Below are positions 1-7,102 of a stretch of DNA of 32,082 nt, in pieces; within the stretch, counting starts at the first letter, position 1, and every line of letters begins with the position of its first letter. The stretch lies in the NCBI GenBank assembly GCA_044238735.1, contig JBIICS010000013.1:1-32082 (forward strand), given 5' to 3'. The notes beneath the pieces are model-generated. The model was not told where the DNA came from, searched no databases, and saw nothing but the letters and a program-made list of their open reading frames with translations. This DNA comes from JBIICS01 sp044238735 (GTDB taxonomy: Bacteria > Bacteroidota > Bacteroidia > UBA4408). A program made the translations under genes and the position numbers.

Positions 1-2722
1 CAAGTTGCATTTGTTCTTCTAGATTTTTATTTATGGCGCTTGGTTGTACTAATGGAAAATCACTTAAATGAATAGATTCGGAGTGATCTTTACCAGTAAC
101 TTTGTTTAAGTCTAAAAATAATTGGTCGGTAAAGAAAGGAGCAATAGGGGAGGCCAGTTTGGCAACTATTTCCATGCACGTGTACAAGGTTTGATAAGCG
201 GAAATTTTATCTTCACTGTATTCGCCTTTCCAAAAACGGCGGCGGCACAAGCGAACATACCAATTACTTAAATGTTCATCTACAAAGTTTTCAATGGCTC
301 TTCCTGCTCTATGTGGCTCGTAGTCGCTGTATGCTTCTTCTGCCTCTTTAATAAGGGTGTTTAACTCGGACAATATCCAACGATCAATTTCCGGTCTCTT
401 TTCAACAGCTATATCTTCTTCTTTATAGGTAAATCCATCAATATTTGCATAAATAGCAAAGAATGAATAAGTATTGTAAAGTGTACCAAAGAATTTTCGT
501 TGTACTTCTGTAATACCTTCCAAGTCAAATTTTAAATTATCCCAGGGAGCAGCATTGGTTATCATATACCAACGGGTGGCATCGGGTCCAAATTTTTCGA
601 GAGTATCAAATGGGTCTATGGCATTCCCTAATCTTTTACTCATTTTGTTACCATTTTTATCGAGCACCAAACCATTAGAAACCACGTTTTTAAAAGCAAC
701 AGAATCAAAACACATGGTAGCAATTGCGTGTAAGGTAAAAAACCAGCCACGAGTTTGATCAACACCTTCTGCAATAAAATCAGCCGGATAATATTTTTTA
801 TTATCAATTAACTCTTTGTTTTCGAATGGGTAGTGAAGTTGAGCGTAGGGCATGGCTCCACTATCAAACCATACATCTATTAAGTCGCTCTCGCGTTTTA
901 AGGGGTTTCCCTTTTTAGAAACTAAAATTATTTCATCAACAAATGGTTTATGTAAATCAAATGTAGAATAGTTTTCTTTACTAAAATCGTTGGGGTTAAA
1001 GTTATTTAAGGGGTTAATTTTCATGAAACCTGCAGCAATCGATTTTTCTATCTCTGCCTTTAACTCTTCCGCAGATCCAATTACAATTTCTTCGGTTCCT
1101 TCTTCATTTCGCCATATAGGCAAGGGAATTCCCCAATAGCGTGAACGAGATAAATTCCAGTCTTGTAAATTATTTAACCATTCTCCAAATCTTCCGGTAC
1201 CGGTGTGTTCTGGTTTCCAGTTTATAGTTTTGTTTAATTCAATCATCCTATCTTTTAACTCCGTTGTTTTTACAAACCATGAGTCCAGGGGATAATATAA
1301 AACAGGTTTATCAGTTCTCCAGCAATGAGGATAACTGTGTTCGTAATTTTCTTTTTTAAATAATTTCCCTTCTTCCTGTAATTTTAAAACGATTCGTTCA
1401 TCAACACTCAGGTAAACTTTTAGATCCTTTATTTTTCCGGCAGTTTCTAAAATTTGTTTTTGCTTCTCAAATTCGACTTTCTTTTCTTCATCATTCAAAT
1501 AGGCTTCTTTAACATATTCATCTCCATACAAGAAAAGTCCATCTTTAACTTCAGGTAAAAATTTACCACGTTTATCTACTAATGTTAAGGAGCCAATCCC
1601 ATTTTGTCTGGCTACTTTAAAATCGTCTGCTCCAAAGCTAGGCGCAATATGAACAATACCGGTTCCATCTTCTGTTGTAACAAAGTCGCCGCACACAACT
1701 CGAAAAGAATCGCCACTTTCGGGTTGAGCAAATGGCATTAGTTGATCATATCTGAGACCATCCAAATCGGCACCTTTTACCTCTTTTAAAATTCGATAAG
1801 GTATAATTTTATCGCCCGGATGATACGATTCGAAATCAATTTCAAGACCTTTTTCATTGAAATATTTTGAAATCAAATTTTTAGCCAGAATTACAATTTG
1901 TTTCTTTGAAGTAAAGGGATTAAAGGTTTCTACAATACAATAATCGATGTTTTTACCAACGGCCAAAGCCACATTACTGGGTAATGTCCAAGGGGTAGTG
2001 GTCCAGGCTAAAAAATAAACATCACTTTCTGTTTTAAACTCAGCTAAACTCTCAACTTTTAACTTACCACTCTCCACTAATTTAAACTGTGCAACGGCCG
2101 TTCTGTCTTTTACATTTCTGTAACATCCGGGTTGATTTAATTCATGAGAGCTCAATCCTGTTCCGGCTGCGGGTGAGTATGGCTGTATGGTATATCCTTT
2201 ATATAATAGATTTTTCTTGTACAGGTTTTGTAATAGCCACCAAACACTTTCAATGTAATCGTTCGTGTAAGTAATGTAAGGATTTTCCATATCCACCCAA
2301 TACCCCATTTTTTCCGTGAGCGATTCCCATTTATCAGTAAATTTCATTACATCTTTGCGGCATTCCTCGTTGTATTGTTCTACTGTAATTTTCTTTCCAA
2401 TATCCTCTTTAGTAATACCCAAGGCTTTTTCCACACCTAATTCAACCGGAAGACCATGAGTATCCCAACCCGCTTTGCGTTTTACCTGAAAACCTTTAAG
2501 AGTTTTATAACGGCAAAAAATATCTTTTATGGAGCGTGCCATTACGTGGTGTATACCTGGCATTCCGTTGGCACTTGGCGGACCTTCGTAAAAAACATAG
2601 GGGGTTTTTCCTTCCCGTGTACTGATGCTTTTTTCAAAAATCTTTTCCTTTTTCCAGTTTTCGAGAACAGAGTTAGCGATATTCGGTAAATTTAAACCTT
2701 TGTATTCTTTGTATTTGCTCAT
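1..2722 (-). CDS. ileS: Isoleucyl-tRNA synthetase, IleRS2 type (C-terminus outside window)
   Basis: Charges tRNA-Ile with isoleucine in the cytoplasm (class I synthetase). I translated the minus strand from the ATG at 2722 (MSKYKEYKGLNLPNIANSVL); the frame stays open for 907 codons to the window edge. The family is usually about 1,100 or more residues, so roughly the last fifth (anticodon-binding end) is missing. Visible marks are the N-terminal GPPSANGMPGIHHVMAR block at about residues 47-63, GWDTHGLPVE, the editing-domain stretch TTPWTLPSN, GWFFTLHA, and KMSKR at residues 693-697. Block similarity is to the eukaryote-like IleRS2 branch, not to the E. coli-like IleRS1 branch. The class I signature reads G56-I57-H58-H59 where most members have HxGH. 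No co-directional neighbour is visible within the window. A TATCTTTG box lies 21 nt upstream of the start. Identity is very secure; the type 2 assignment comes from recalled family sequences. Confidence 0.97.
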   Translation of the reverse strand, partial: MSKYKEYKGLNLPNIANSVLENWKKEKIFEKSISTREGKTPYVFYEGPPSANGMPGIHHVMARSIKDIFCRYKTLKGFQVKRKAGWDTHGLPVELGVEKALGITKEDIGKKITVEQYNEECRKDVMKFTDKWESLTEKMGYWVDMENPYITYTNDYIESVWWLLQNLYKKNLLYKGYTIQPYSPAAGTGLSSHELNQPGCYRNVKDRTAVAQFKLVESGKLKVESLAEFKTESDVYFLAWTTTPWTLPSNVALAVGKNIDYCIVETFNPFTSKKQIVILAKNLISKYFNEKGLEIDFESYHPGDKIIPYRILKEVKGADLDGLRYDQLMPFAQPESGDSFRVVCGDFVTTEDGTGIVHIAPSFGADDFKVARQNGIGSLTLVDKRGKFLPEVKDGLFLYGDEYVKEAYLNDEEKKVEFEKQKQILETAGKIKDLKVYLSVDERIVLKLQEEGKLFKKENYEHSYPHCWRTDKPVLYYPLDSWFVKTTELKDRMIELNKTINWKPEHTGTGRFGEWLNNLQDWNLSRSRYWGIPLPIWRNEEGTEEIVIGSAEELKAEIEKSIAAGFMKINPLNNFNPNDFSKENYSTFDLHKPFVDEIILVSKKGNPLKRESDLIDVWFDSGAMPYAQLHYPFENKELIDNKKYYPADFIAEGVDQTRGWFFTLHAIATMCFDSVAFKNVVSNGLVLDKNGNKMSKRLGNAIDPFDTLEKFGPDATRWYMITNAAPWDNLKFDLEGITEVQRKFFGTLYNTYSFFAIYANIDGFTYKEEDIAVEKRPEIDRWILSELNTLIKEAEEAYSDYEPHRAGRAIENFVDEHLSNWYVRLCRRRFWKGEYSEDKISAYQTLYTCMEIVAKLASPIAPFFTDQLFLDLNKVTGKDHSESIHLSDFPLVQPSAINKNLEEQMQL

Positions 2723-2743
2723 TTTCAAGCCGATTTAAGTGTG

Positions 2744-2751
2744 CAAAGATA
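2744..2751 (-). promoter_or_regulatory. Bacteroidota -7 promoter box for ileS
   Basis: The minus strand reads TATCTTTG, a perfect match to the Bacteroidota sigma-ABfr -7 consensus TAnnTTTG. It ends 21 nt before the ileS ATG, giving a short leader. I see no TTG at the expected -33 spacing, so only half of the promoter is supported. Confidence 0.5.
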
Positions 2752-2846
2752 AGTTTTTAAACGGTTTTTATTGGTTGATTTTATGTTTTTTGAAGCCTCT
2801 TTTATTTAATAAACAATTAAAAAGCATTAATTGCCAATTTTCAAAA

Positions 2847-3091
2847 CATATTCACTATAAGTTAAAATGGGTGAAGCATTATTTTGGTGAACATATGTGC
2901 AAAAAGAAGTAGACTATCTAGTAATCCACGGGCCGATAGTTGCCTTTGAATATAAGTTGACTCGAACCGGTAAAAATAAAATTACCCAAGCTTTTAACAC
3001 AGGATGCCCTAAAGCGATTTTAGGTATAATTTATCAAGATAATTATCTAGACTTTTTTTATAAAACACATGTTAATTTAATATGTTTTTAA
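2847..3091 (+). pseudogene. Decayed C-terminal fragment of a DUF4143-type ATPase
   Basis: The plus-strand translation from about 2891 reads TYVQKEVDYLVIHGPIVAFE and continues to PKAILGIIYQDNYLDFF. This resembles the C-terminal nuclease-like end of DUF4143 proteins, the partner domain of small AAA ATPases, where an intact copy has a YFWRTY-x-QKEIDY block. Here HYF (frame of 2877) and FW (frame of 2879) lie in different frames around 2880-2887. A TGA at 2888-2890 replaces the expected Arg. So at least one frameshift and one nonsense change separate the fragment from any upstream part. No ATPase domain remains. The left boundary is uncertain; a faint in-frame continuation may reach back to about 2795. 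The rest of 2752-2846 shows nothing I can name. The fragment sits between ileS and the 3' end of polA, both on the other strand. A short expressed peptide from the GTG at 2897 is possible but unlikely. Confidence 0.6.
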
Positions 3092-3113
3092 ATTGAATAC
3101 CAGTCTTGACTAA

Positions 3114-5921
3114 CTAATGGGCATCTAACCAGTTTTGACCAATTCCAGTAGAAACCTCAATGGGTACATTTAATTTAATTGCGTTGCTCATTTCGAATAT
3201 AACCAACTCTTTAAGTTGTTCTGTTTCCGGTTTATAACAATCAAAAACCAATTCGTCATGCACTTGTAAAATCATCTTCGATTTAAGTTTTCGCATTTTC
3301 ATTTCGCGGTGAATATTAATCATCGCAATTTTAATCATATCGGCAGCAGAACCTTGTATTGGCGCATTAATAGCATTTCGCTCTGCAAAACCTCTGTTTA
3401 AAGCATTTGATGCATTTATATCCTTTATATATCTTCTTCTCTTCATAACGGTTTCCACATAACCGTTCTCTTTAGCAAAAGAAATCATTTTATCCATGTA
3501 ATCTTTTATATGAGGGTATTTGGCAAAATATTGATCTATTATTTCTTTAGCTTCTGAGCGCGAAATGCCAATTCTTTCGCTTAGTCCAAATGCAGAAATT
3601 CCATAGATAATTCCAAAGTTTACAACTTTAGCTTTTCTTCGCATATCGTTTGTAACTGCATCAAGCGGAACATCCCAAACTTTAGAGGCAGTAGAACTGT
3701 GAATATCTTCACCGTTTTTAAAAGCTTCCAGCATTGCAATTTCATTACTTAACTCTGCAATAATTCGCAATTCAATCTGCGAATAATCGGCCGATAATAA
3801 GCAAAATTCAGGCCCGGAAGCCACAAAAGCTTTTCTAATTTCTTTTCCGCGCAGTGTTCTTATTGGGATATTCTGTAAGTTTGGATTATTGGAACTTAAA
3901 CGTCCGGTTGCAGCAACTGCTTGGTTGTATGAAGTGTGTATCTTGCCGGTTTTGTTATTAATTAATTCTGGTAAAGCATCCACATAGGTGCTTTTTAGTT
4001 TTTGATATTCGCGGTATTCCAGAATTTTAGCTACTATTGGATGTTTGCTTTCTAATTTAGAAAGTACTTCCTCGTTAGTGGCATATTGACCTGTTTTGGT
4101 CTTTTTAGCCTTATCATCAATTTTCAATACTTCAAATAATATATCACCTAATTGTTTTGGCGAATTAATATTAAAAGAGGTACCAGCCATTTGAAATATT
4201 TCTGTTTCGATACGGTATAAATCATCTTCAAGTTCTTTAGATAATTCTTTAAGAGCACCAGTATTTATGGAAGCTCCAGCTCTTTCCATATCGGCAAGTA
4301 CTGATATTAATGGGATTTCAATTTTATTAAATAGATCTAGGGTATTAGCGCTTTTTAAAAGTGGGTTTAATACTTCTTTTAACTGGTATGTTACATCTGC
4401 ATCTTCTGCTGCATAATCTTTAATTTTATCAATCGGCACATCGCGCATGCTTAACTGGTTTTTGCCTTTTTTACCAATTAGACTTTCAATACTTACGGGT
4501 GAGTATTTTAATAAATCTTCGGCCATCACCTCCATGTTGTGCCTTAAATCGGGCTGCAATAAGTAATGCGCCAACATAGTGTCGAATAACGGGCCCTTAA
4601 TTTCTATGTTGTAGTTGGCTAAAATAGTTAAGTCGTATTTAATATTTTGTCCAATCTTGGTTATTGTCTCGTTCTGGAAAAGCGGTTTAAATAATTCAAG
4701 TTTTGTTTTGGCTTCATTATAATCTGCAGGAAATGGAATATAGTATCCTTCATGTTCTTTAAACGAAAAAGATAAGCCTACAATCTCAGCATCAATGGCA
4801 TCTGTTCCGGTAGTTTCAGTATCAAAACAAAATTCCGATAGTCCGGAAAGTTCTTTAATAAGGTTGTTAATTTCCGAATCGCCATCAATTAATTTGTATG
4901 AATGCTTAACATCTTCAATGGTTTTAAATTTACTTATACGCTCTTCCGCCTCCTCATTTTTATCAATTTTTTTGGATGATTCAAGGGGATTTCCAAACAA
5001 GTCGGTAGGTACGTTAGCAGGTGCAATTATAGAAATATCCTCTCCAAATAATCTTTTTGCAAGTCCTCTAAACTCAAGCTCGTTAAATACTTCAATTAAT
5101 ACTTCTTTGTTTGGAGGATCTAAGTTTAAAGAGATGGGGTCTAAGGCTATAGGGGCATCTGTAATAATGGTGGCTAGTTTTTTAGATAATACGGCTAAAT
5201 CTTTGTGAGTTTCAACCTTTTCCTTTAGTTTACCTTTTAAAGAATCGGTTTGTAAAAGCAATTCTTCAACACTACCATAATCCTGAACTAATTGCATGGC
5301 TGTTTTTTCACCTACTCCGGGTATTCCGGGTATATTATCAACCTTATCGCCCATTAAGCCGAGGATGTCTATAACCTGTTTGGGGTCTTTAATTTTGTAT
5401 TTATTGCAAATTTCTTCTACTCCAATTACCTCTGCCCCGTTTCCCATTCTGGCCGGTTTGTAAATAAAAATATTTTCGGATACTAATTGTCCGAAATCTT
5501 TGTCGGGGGTCATCATATAAACTCTAAACCCTTCTTTCTCGGCTTTTTTGGCAAGGGTTCCAATTACATCATCCGCTTCAAATCCATCAATTCCAATAAA
5601 TGGAATATTAAATCCTTCTATAATTCTTTTAATATAGGGTAATGATTTTAAAATATCATCGGGCATTTCGTCTCGATTGGCTTTGTAATCAGCAAATTCT
5701 TCATGACGTTGGGTTGGAGCTGCGGTGTCAACAACAGCTGCAATGTGGGTTGGTTTTTCTTTTTGAAGAATCTCCAATAGCGTATTGGTAAAGCCAAACA
5801 TGGCAGAGGTACAAAGGCCCTGAGAGTTATAGCGATGATTGTTACTAAAAGCAAAATACGCTCTAAAAATAAGAGCCATTGAGTCTAATAAAAACAATTT
5901 TTTGGGGTGTTCGGCAGTCAT
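3114..5921 (-). CDS. polA: DNA polymerase I
   Basis: Replicates and repairs DNA, fills gaps and removes RNA primers. The 935 residues match the usual family length. Residues 1 to about 290 form the 5'-3' exonuclease, with TPDKDFGQLV near 138-147 and the helix-hairpin-helix GDKVDNIPGIPGVGEKTA near 191-208. Residues about 345-540 form the 3'-5' proofreading exonuclease, with D367 and E369 in FDTETTG, D430 in NIKYD, and Y503/D507 in YAAED. All catalytic acids are therefore present and proofreading should be active. The polymerase domain has motif A D712 (LLSADYSQIELR), motif B R762/K765/F769/Y773 (RRKAKVVNFGIIYG) and motif C H888/D889 (LQVHDELVF). Phe at 769, equivalent to E. coli F762, predicts normal discrimination against dideoxynucleotides. 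It is divergent from the beta-barrel gene at 6030 and appears monocistronic. Confidence 0.98.
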   Translation of the reverse strand: MTAEHPKKLFLLDSMALIFRAYFAFSNNHRYNSQGLCTSAMFGFTNTLLEILQKEKPTHIAAVVDTAAPTQRHEEFADYKANRDEMPDDILKSLPYIKRIIEGFNIPFIGIDGFEADDVIGTLAKKAEKEGFRVYMMTPDKDFGQLVSENIFIYKPARMGNGAEVIGVEEICNKYKIKDPKQVIDILGLMGDKVDNIPGIPGVGEKTAMQLVQDYGSVEELLLQTDSLKGKLKEKVETHKDLAVLSKKLATIITDAPIALDPISLNLDPPNKEVLIEVFNELEFRGLAKRLFGEDISIIAPANVPTDLFGNPLESSKKIDKNEEAEERISKFKTIEDVKHSYKLIDGDSEINNLIKELSGLSEFCFDTETTGTDAIDAEIVGLSFSFKEHEGYYIPFPADYNEAKTKLELFKPLFQNETITKIGQNIKYDLTILANYNIEIKGPLFDTMLAHYLLQPDLRHNMEVMAEDLLKYSPVSIESLIGKKGKNQLSMRDVPIDKIKDYAAEDADVTYQLKEVLNPLLKSANTLDLFNKIEIPLISVLADMERAGASINTGALKELSKELEDDLYRIETEIFQMAGTSFNINSPKQLGDILFEVLKIDDKAKKTKTGQYATNEEVLSKLESKHPIVAKILEYREYQKLKSTYVDALPELINNKTGKIHTSYNQAVAATGRLSSNNPNLQNIPIRTLRGKEIRKAFVASGPEFCLLSADYSQIELRIIAELSNEIAMLEAFKNGEDIHSSTASKVWDVPLDAVTNDMRRKAKVVNFGIIYGISAFGLSERIGISRSEAKEIIDQYFAKYPHIKDYMDKMISFAKENGYVETVMKRRRYIKDINASNALNRGFAERNAINAPIQGSAADMIKIAMINIHREMKMRKLKSKMILQVHDELVFDCYKPETEQLKELVIFEMSNAIKLNVPIEVSTGIGQNWLDAH

Positions 5922-5946
5922 ATTAATTTTGATTCATTTGATTTTA

Positions 5947-5954
5947 CCAAGATA
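5947..5954 (-). promoter_or_regulatory. Possible -7 box for polA
   Basis: The minus strand reads TATCTTGG, which matches TAnnTTTG except for one base, and ends 25 nt before the polA ATG. No -33 TTG was found. It is weak and listed because it is the best candidate in the 108-nt divergent spacer. Confidence 0.28.
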
Positions 5955-5984
5955 ACCAGAATGTTTTGAAGGTTGATTATTTTA

Positions 5985-6012
5985 TTGATTAATTAATTAT
6001 TTGATACTTTAG
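5985..6012 (+). promoter_or_regulatory. Candidate promoter of the beta-barrel gene
   Basis: TTG at 5985-5987 is followed after 17 nt by TACTTTAG at 6005-6012, one base off TAnnTTTG. The box ends 17 nt before the ATG at 6030. Having both elements at plausible spacing raises confidence over a lone box, though short motifs arise easily in AT-rich DNA. Confidence 0.42.
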
Positions 6013-6029
6013 CGTGTTATTTAATTGGA

Positions 6030-6884
6030 ATGAAAACTTTACCTATCCTAATCTTCTTTTTTATAGTTAATTGCTCTTTTGCACAATTTTCATATGGTCC
6101 GCGTTTAGGACTTAATCTAAATCCTCAGCCTCAAAATAGTGTTTCAGGTACAACTTATTTAAATAGTTTTAACGGGGGATTTGTTGGTCGTTACCAAATT
6201 AACAATTGGTTTTCTGTAAAATCGGAGTTAAATTATAATACCAAGCGTAAAACATATTCCTTCGACAAAAAGCAATCATTATTAAGCGACTTAAATGCCA
6301 TATTGGATGGAGTGGTGGATACTTCTTTATTAAATTCTTTTGGCGATTTTATAAATGATACAGTGTATTCTTTTTATAAAGGTTCGGATGTACTTCGTTT
6401 TATAGAGCTACCCGTTATGGGCTTTATTAATTATAAAAATTTTGAATTGGGTGCAGGCTTTTATCTGGGCTATTTACATAAAGCAAACAGTAAAGAGGAA
6501 TTGAAACAAGAAAGTGCATTGTTGGATATTATTTTACCTGCTATTGATAGTATTCAGTTTGTAGGCCCCTTGCTTACTAATATTTTAACATCTTCTTATC
6601 CGGGATATAAGTCTGCAAGCACTACAGAATCCTCTCTAAAAACACCATTTAAAAATTTCGATTATGGATTTATCACAGAATTAACCTACCATAGCTCTGA
6701 TAAATTGTTTTTTTCGGTACGTTATTCCAGAGGCTTTAACAACTACCGTATTAATCCGCTCCGCAGTAATGACGTATACAATACCTTTACATTAAGCCTA
6801 GGATATTCGTTTGGATCCACCTTTAACTCCAAACCTAAAGGGATATATGACCTGGACAAGATACCTGTTGAAAACAATAAATAG
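6030..6884 (+). CDS. Exported outer-membrane beta-barrel protein (PorT-like)
   Basis: A 284-residue protein with a clear Sec signal peptide (MKTLPILIFFFIVNCSFAQ, cleavage expected after about residue 18). The mature start FSYGPRLGLNLNP is followed by alternating hydrophobic/polar strands such as GGFVGRYQINNWFSVKSELN, FELGAGFYLGYLHK and the terminal TFTLSLGYSFGSTF. This is the pattern of the outer-membrane beta-barrel domain found in PorT-family proteins of Bacteroidota: a small barrel with long loops. A soluble-looking insertion lies at about residues 85-110 and 150-190. The tail after the last strand (SKPKGIYDLDKIPVENNK) is unusual, because barrels commonly end close to the last strand. The ligand or role cannot be read from sequence. 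It has its own candidate promoter and does not look operonic with the surface protein downstream (218-nt gap). Confidence 0.75.
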   Translation: MKTLPILIFFFIVNCSFAQFSYGPRLGLNLNPQPQNSVSGTTYLNSFNGGFVGRYQINNWFSVKSELNYNTKRKTYSFDKKQSLLSDLNAILDGVVDTSLLNSFGDFINDTVYSFYKGSDVLRFIELPVMGFINYKNFELGAGFYLGYLHKANSKEELKQESALLDIILPAIDSIQFVGPLLTNILTSSYPGYKSASTTESSLKTPFKNFDYGFITELTYHSSDKLFFSVRYSRGFNNYRINPLRSNDVYNTFTLSLGYSFGSTFNSKPKGIYDLDKIPVENNK

Positions 6885-7029
6885 AGTTTGTTTAAATCTA
6901 TAACCTACTATCGATTTAATCCGTTAAATCAGGAGAATAAATAAATTTCTAAACTTTTCTTTAGCTCCTAATTTTAATTCTTCTTTAAGAATCAAAAAGA
7001 AAAAAAAGTTATTTAAAATATATCCCTTA

Positions 7030-7061
7030 TTAAAAGGGGCTAGCCCTATTTATTCTTTTAA
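7030..7061. repeat. Nested inverted repeat upstream of the glycine-rich surface gene
   Basis: A perfect 10-bp palindrome, GGGCTAGCCC at 7037-7046, sits inside a wider arm pair, TTAAAAG at 7030-7036 and CTTTTAA at 7055-7061. It lies in the 218-nt gap between the beta-barrel gene and the cargo gene. It could be an operator or a poor terminator; there is no clean T-run right after the inner stem. The rest of 6885-7102 is AT-rich, with a small ATTCTT/AAGAAT hairpin at 6977-6992 and no gene. Confidence 0.3.
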
Positions 7062-7069
7062 ATAAACCC

Positions 7070-7077
7070 TATCTTAG
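7070..7077 (+). promoter_or_regulatory. Possible -7 box of the glycine-rich surface gene
   Basis: TATCTTAG is one base off TAnnTTTG and ends 25 nt before the GTG at 7103. It fits transcription starting just upstream of that GTG, which has no ATG alternative. No -33 TTG was seen. Confidence 0.3.
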
Positions 7078-7102
7078 AAAGGTAATTTCAATTTTATTTA
7101 AA

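Noticed and set aside
555..758. Several short open frames on the plus strand within 1-2722 (555-758, 2089-2274, 2456-2689)
   Set aside because: They lie antisense to the conserved ileS frame, have no recognisable domain and no start signals.
4795..5208. A 137-codon plus-strand frame opposite polA
   Set aside because: It is fully antisense to a conserved polA segment and its translation is Ser/Leu-rich without domain features, as expected for a shadow frame.
3114..5921. Loss of proofreading in polA, as seen in some bacteria
   Set aside because: D367, E369, D430, Y503 and D507 are all present, so the exonuclease site looks intact.
6977..6992. ATTCTT/AAGAAT hairpin as terminator of the beta-barrel gene
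   Set aside because: It is a 6-bp AT-only stem followed by an A-rich rather than T-rich tract, too weak for intrinsic termination of the plus-strand transcript.
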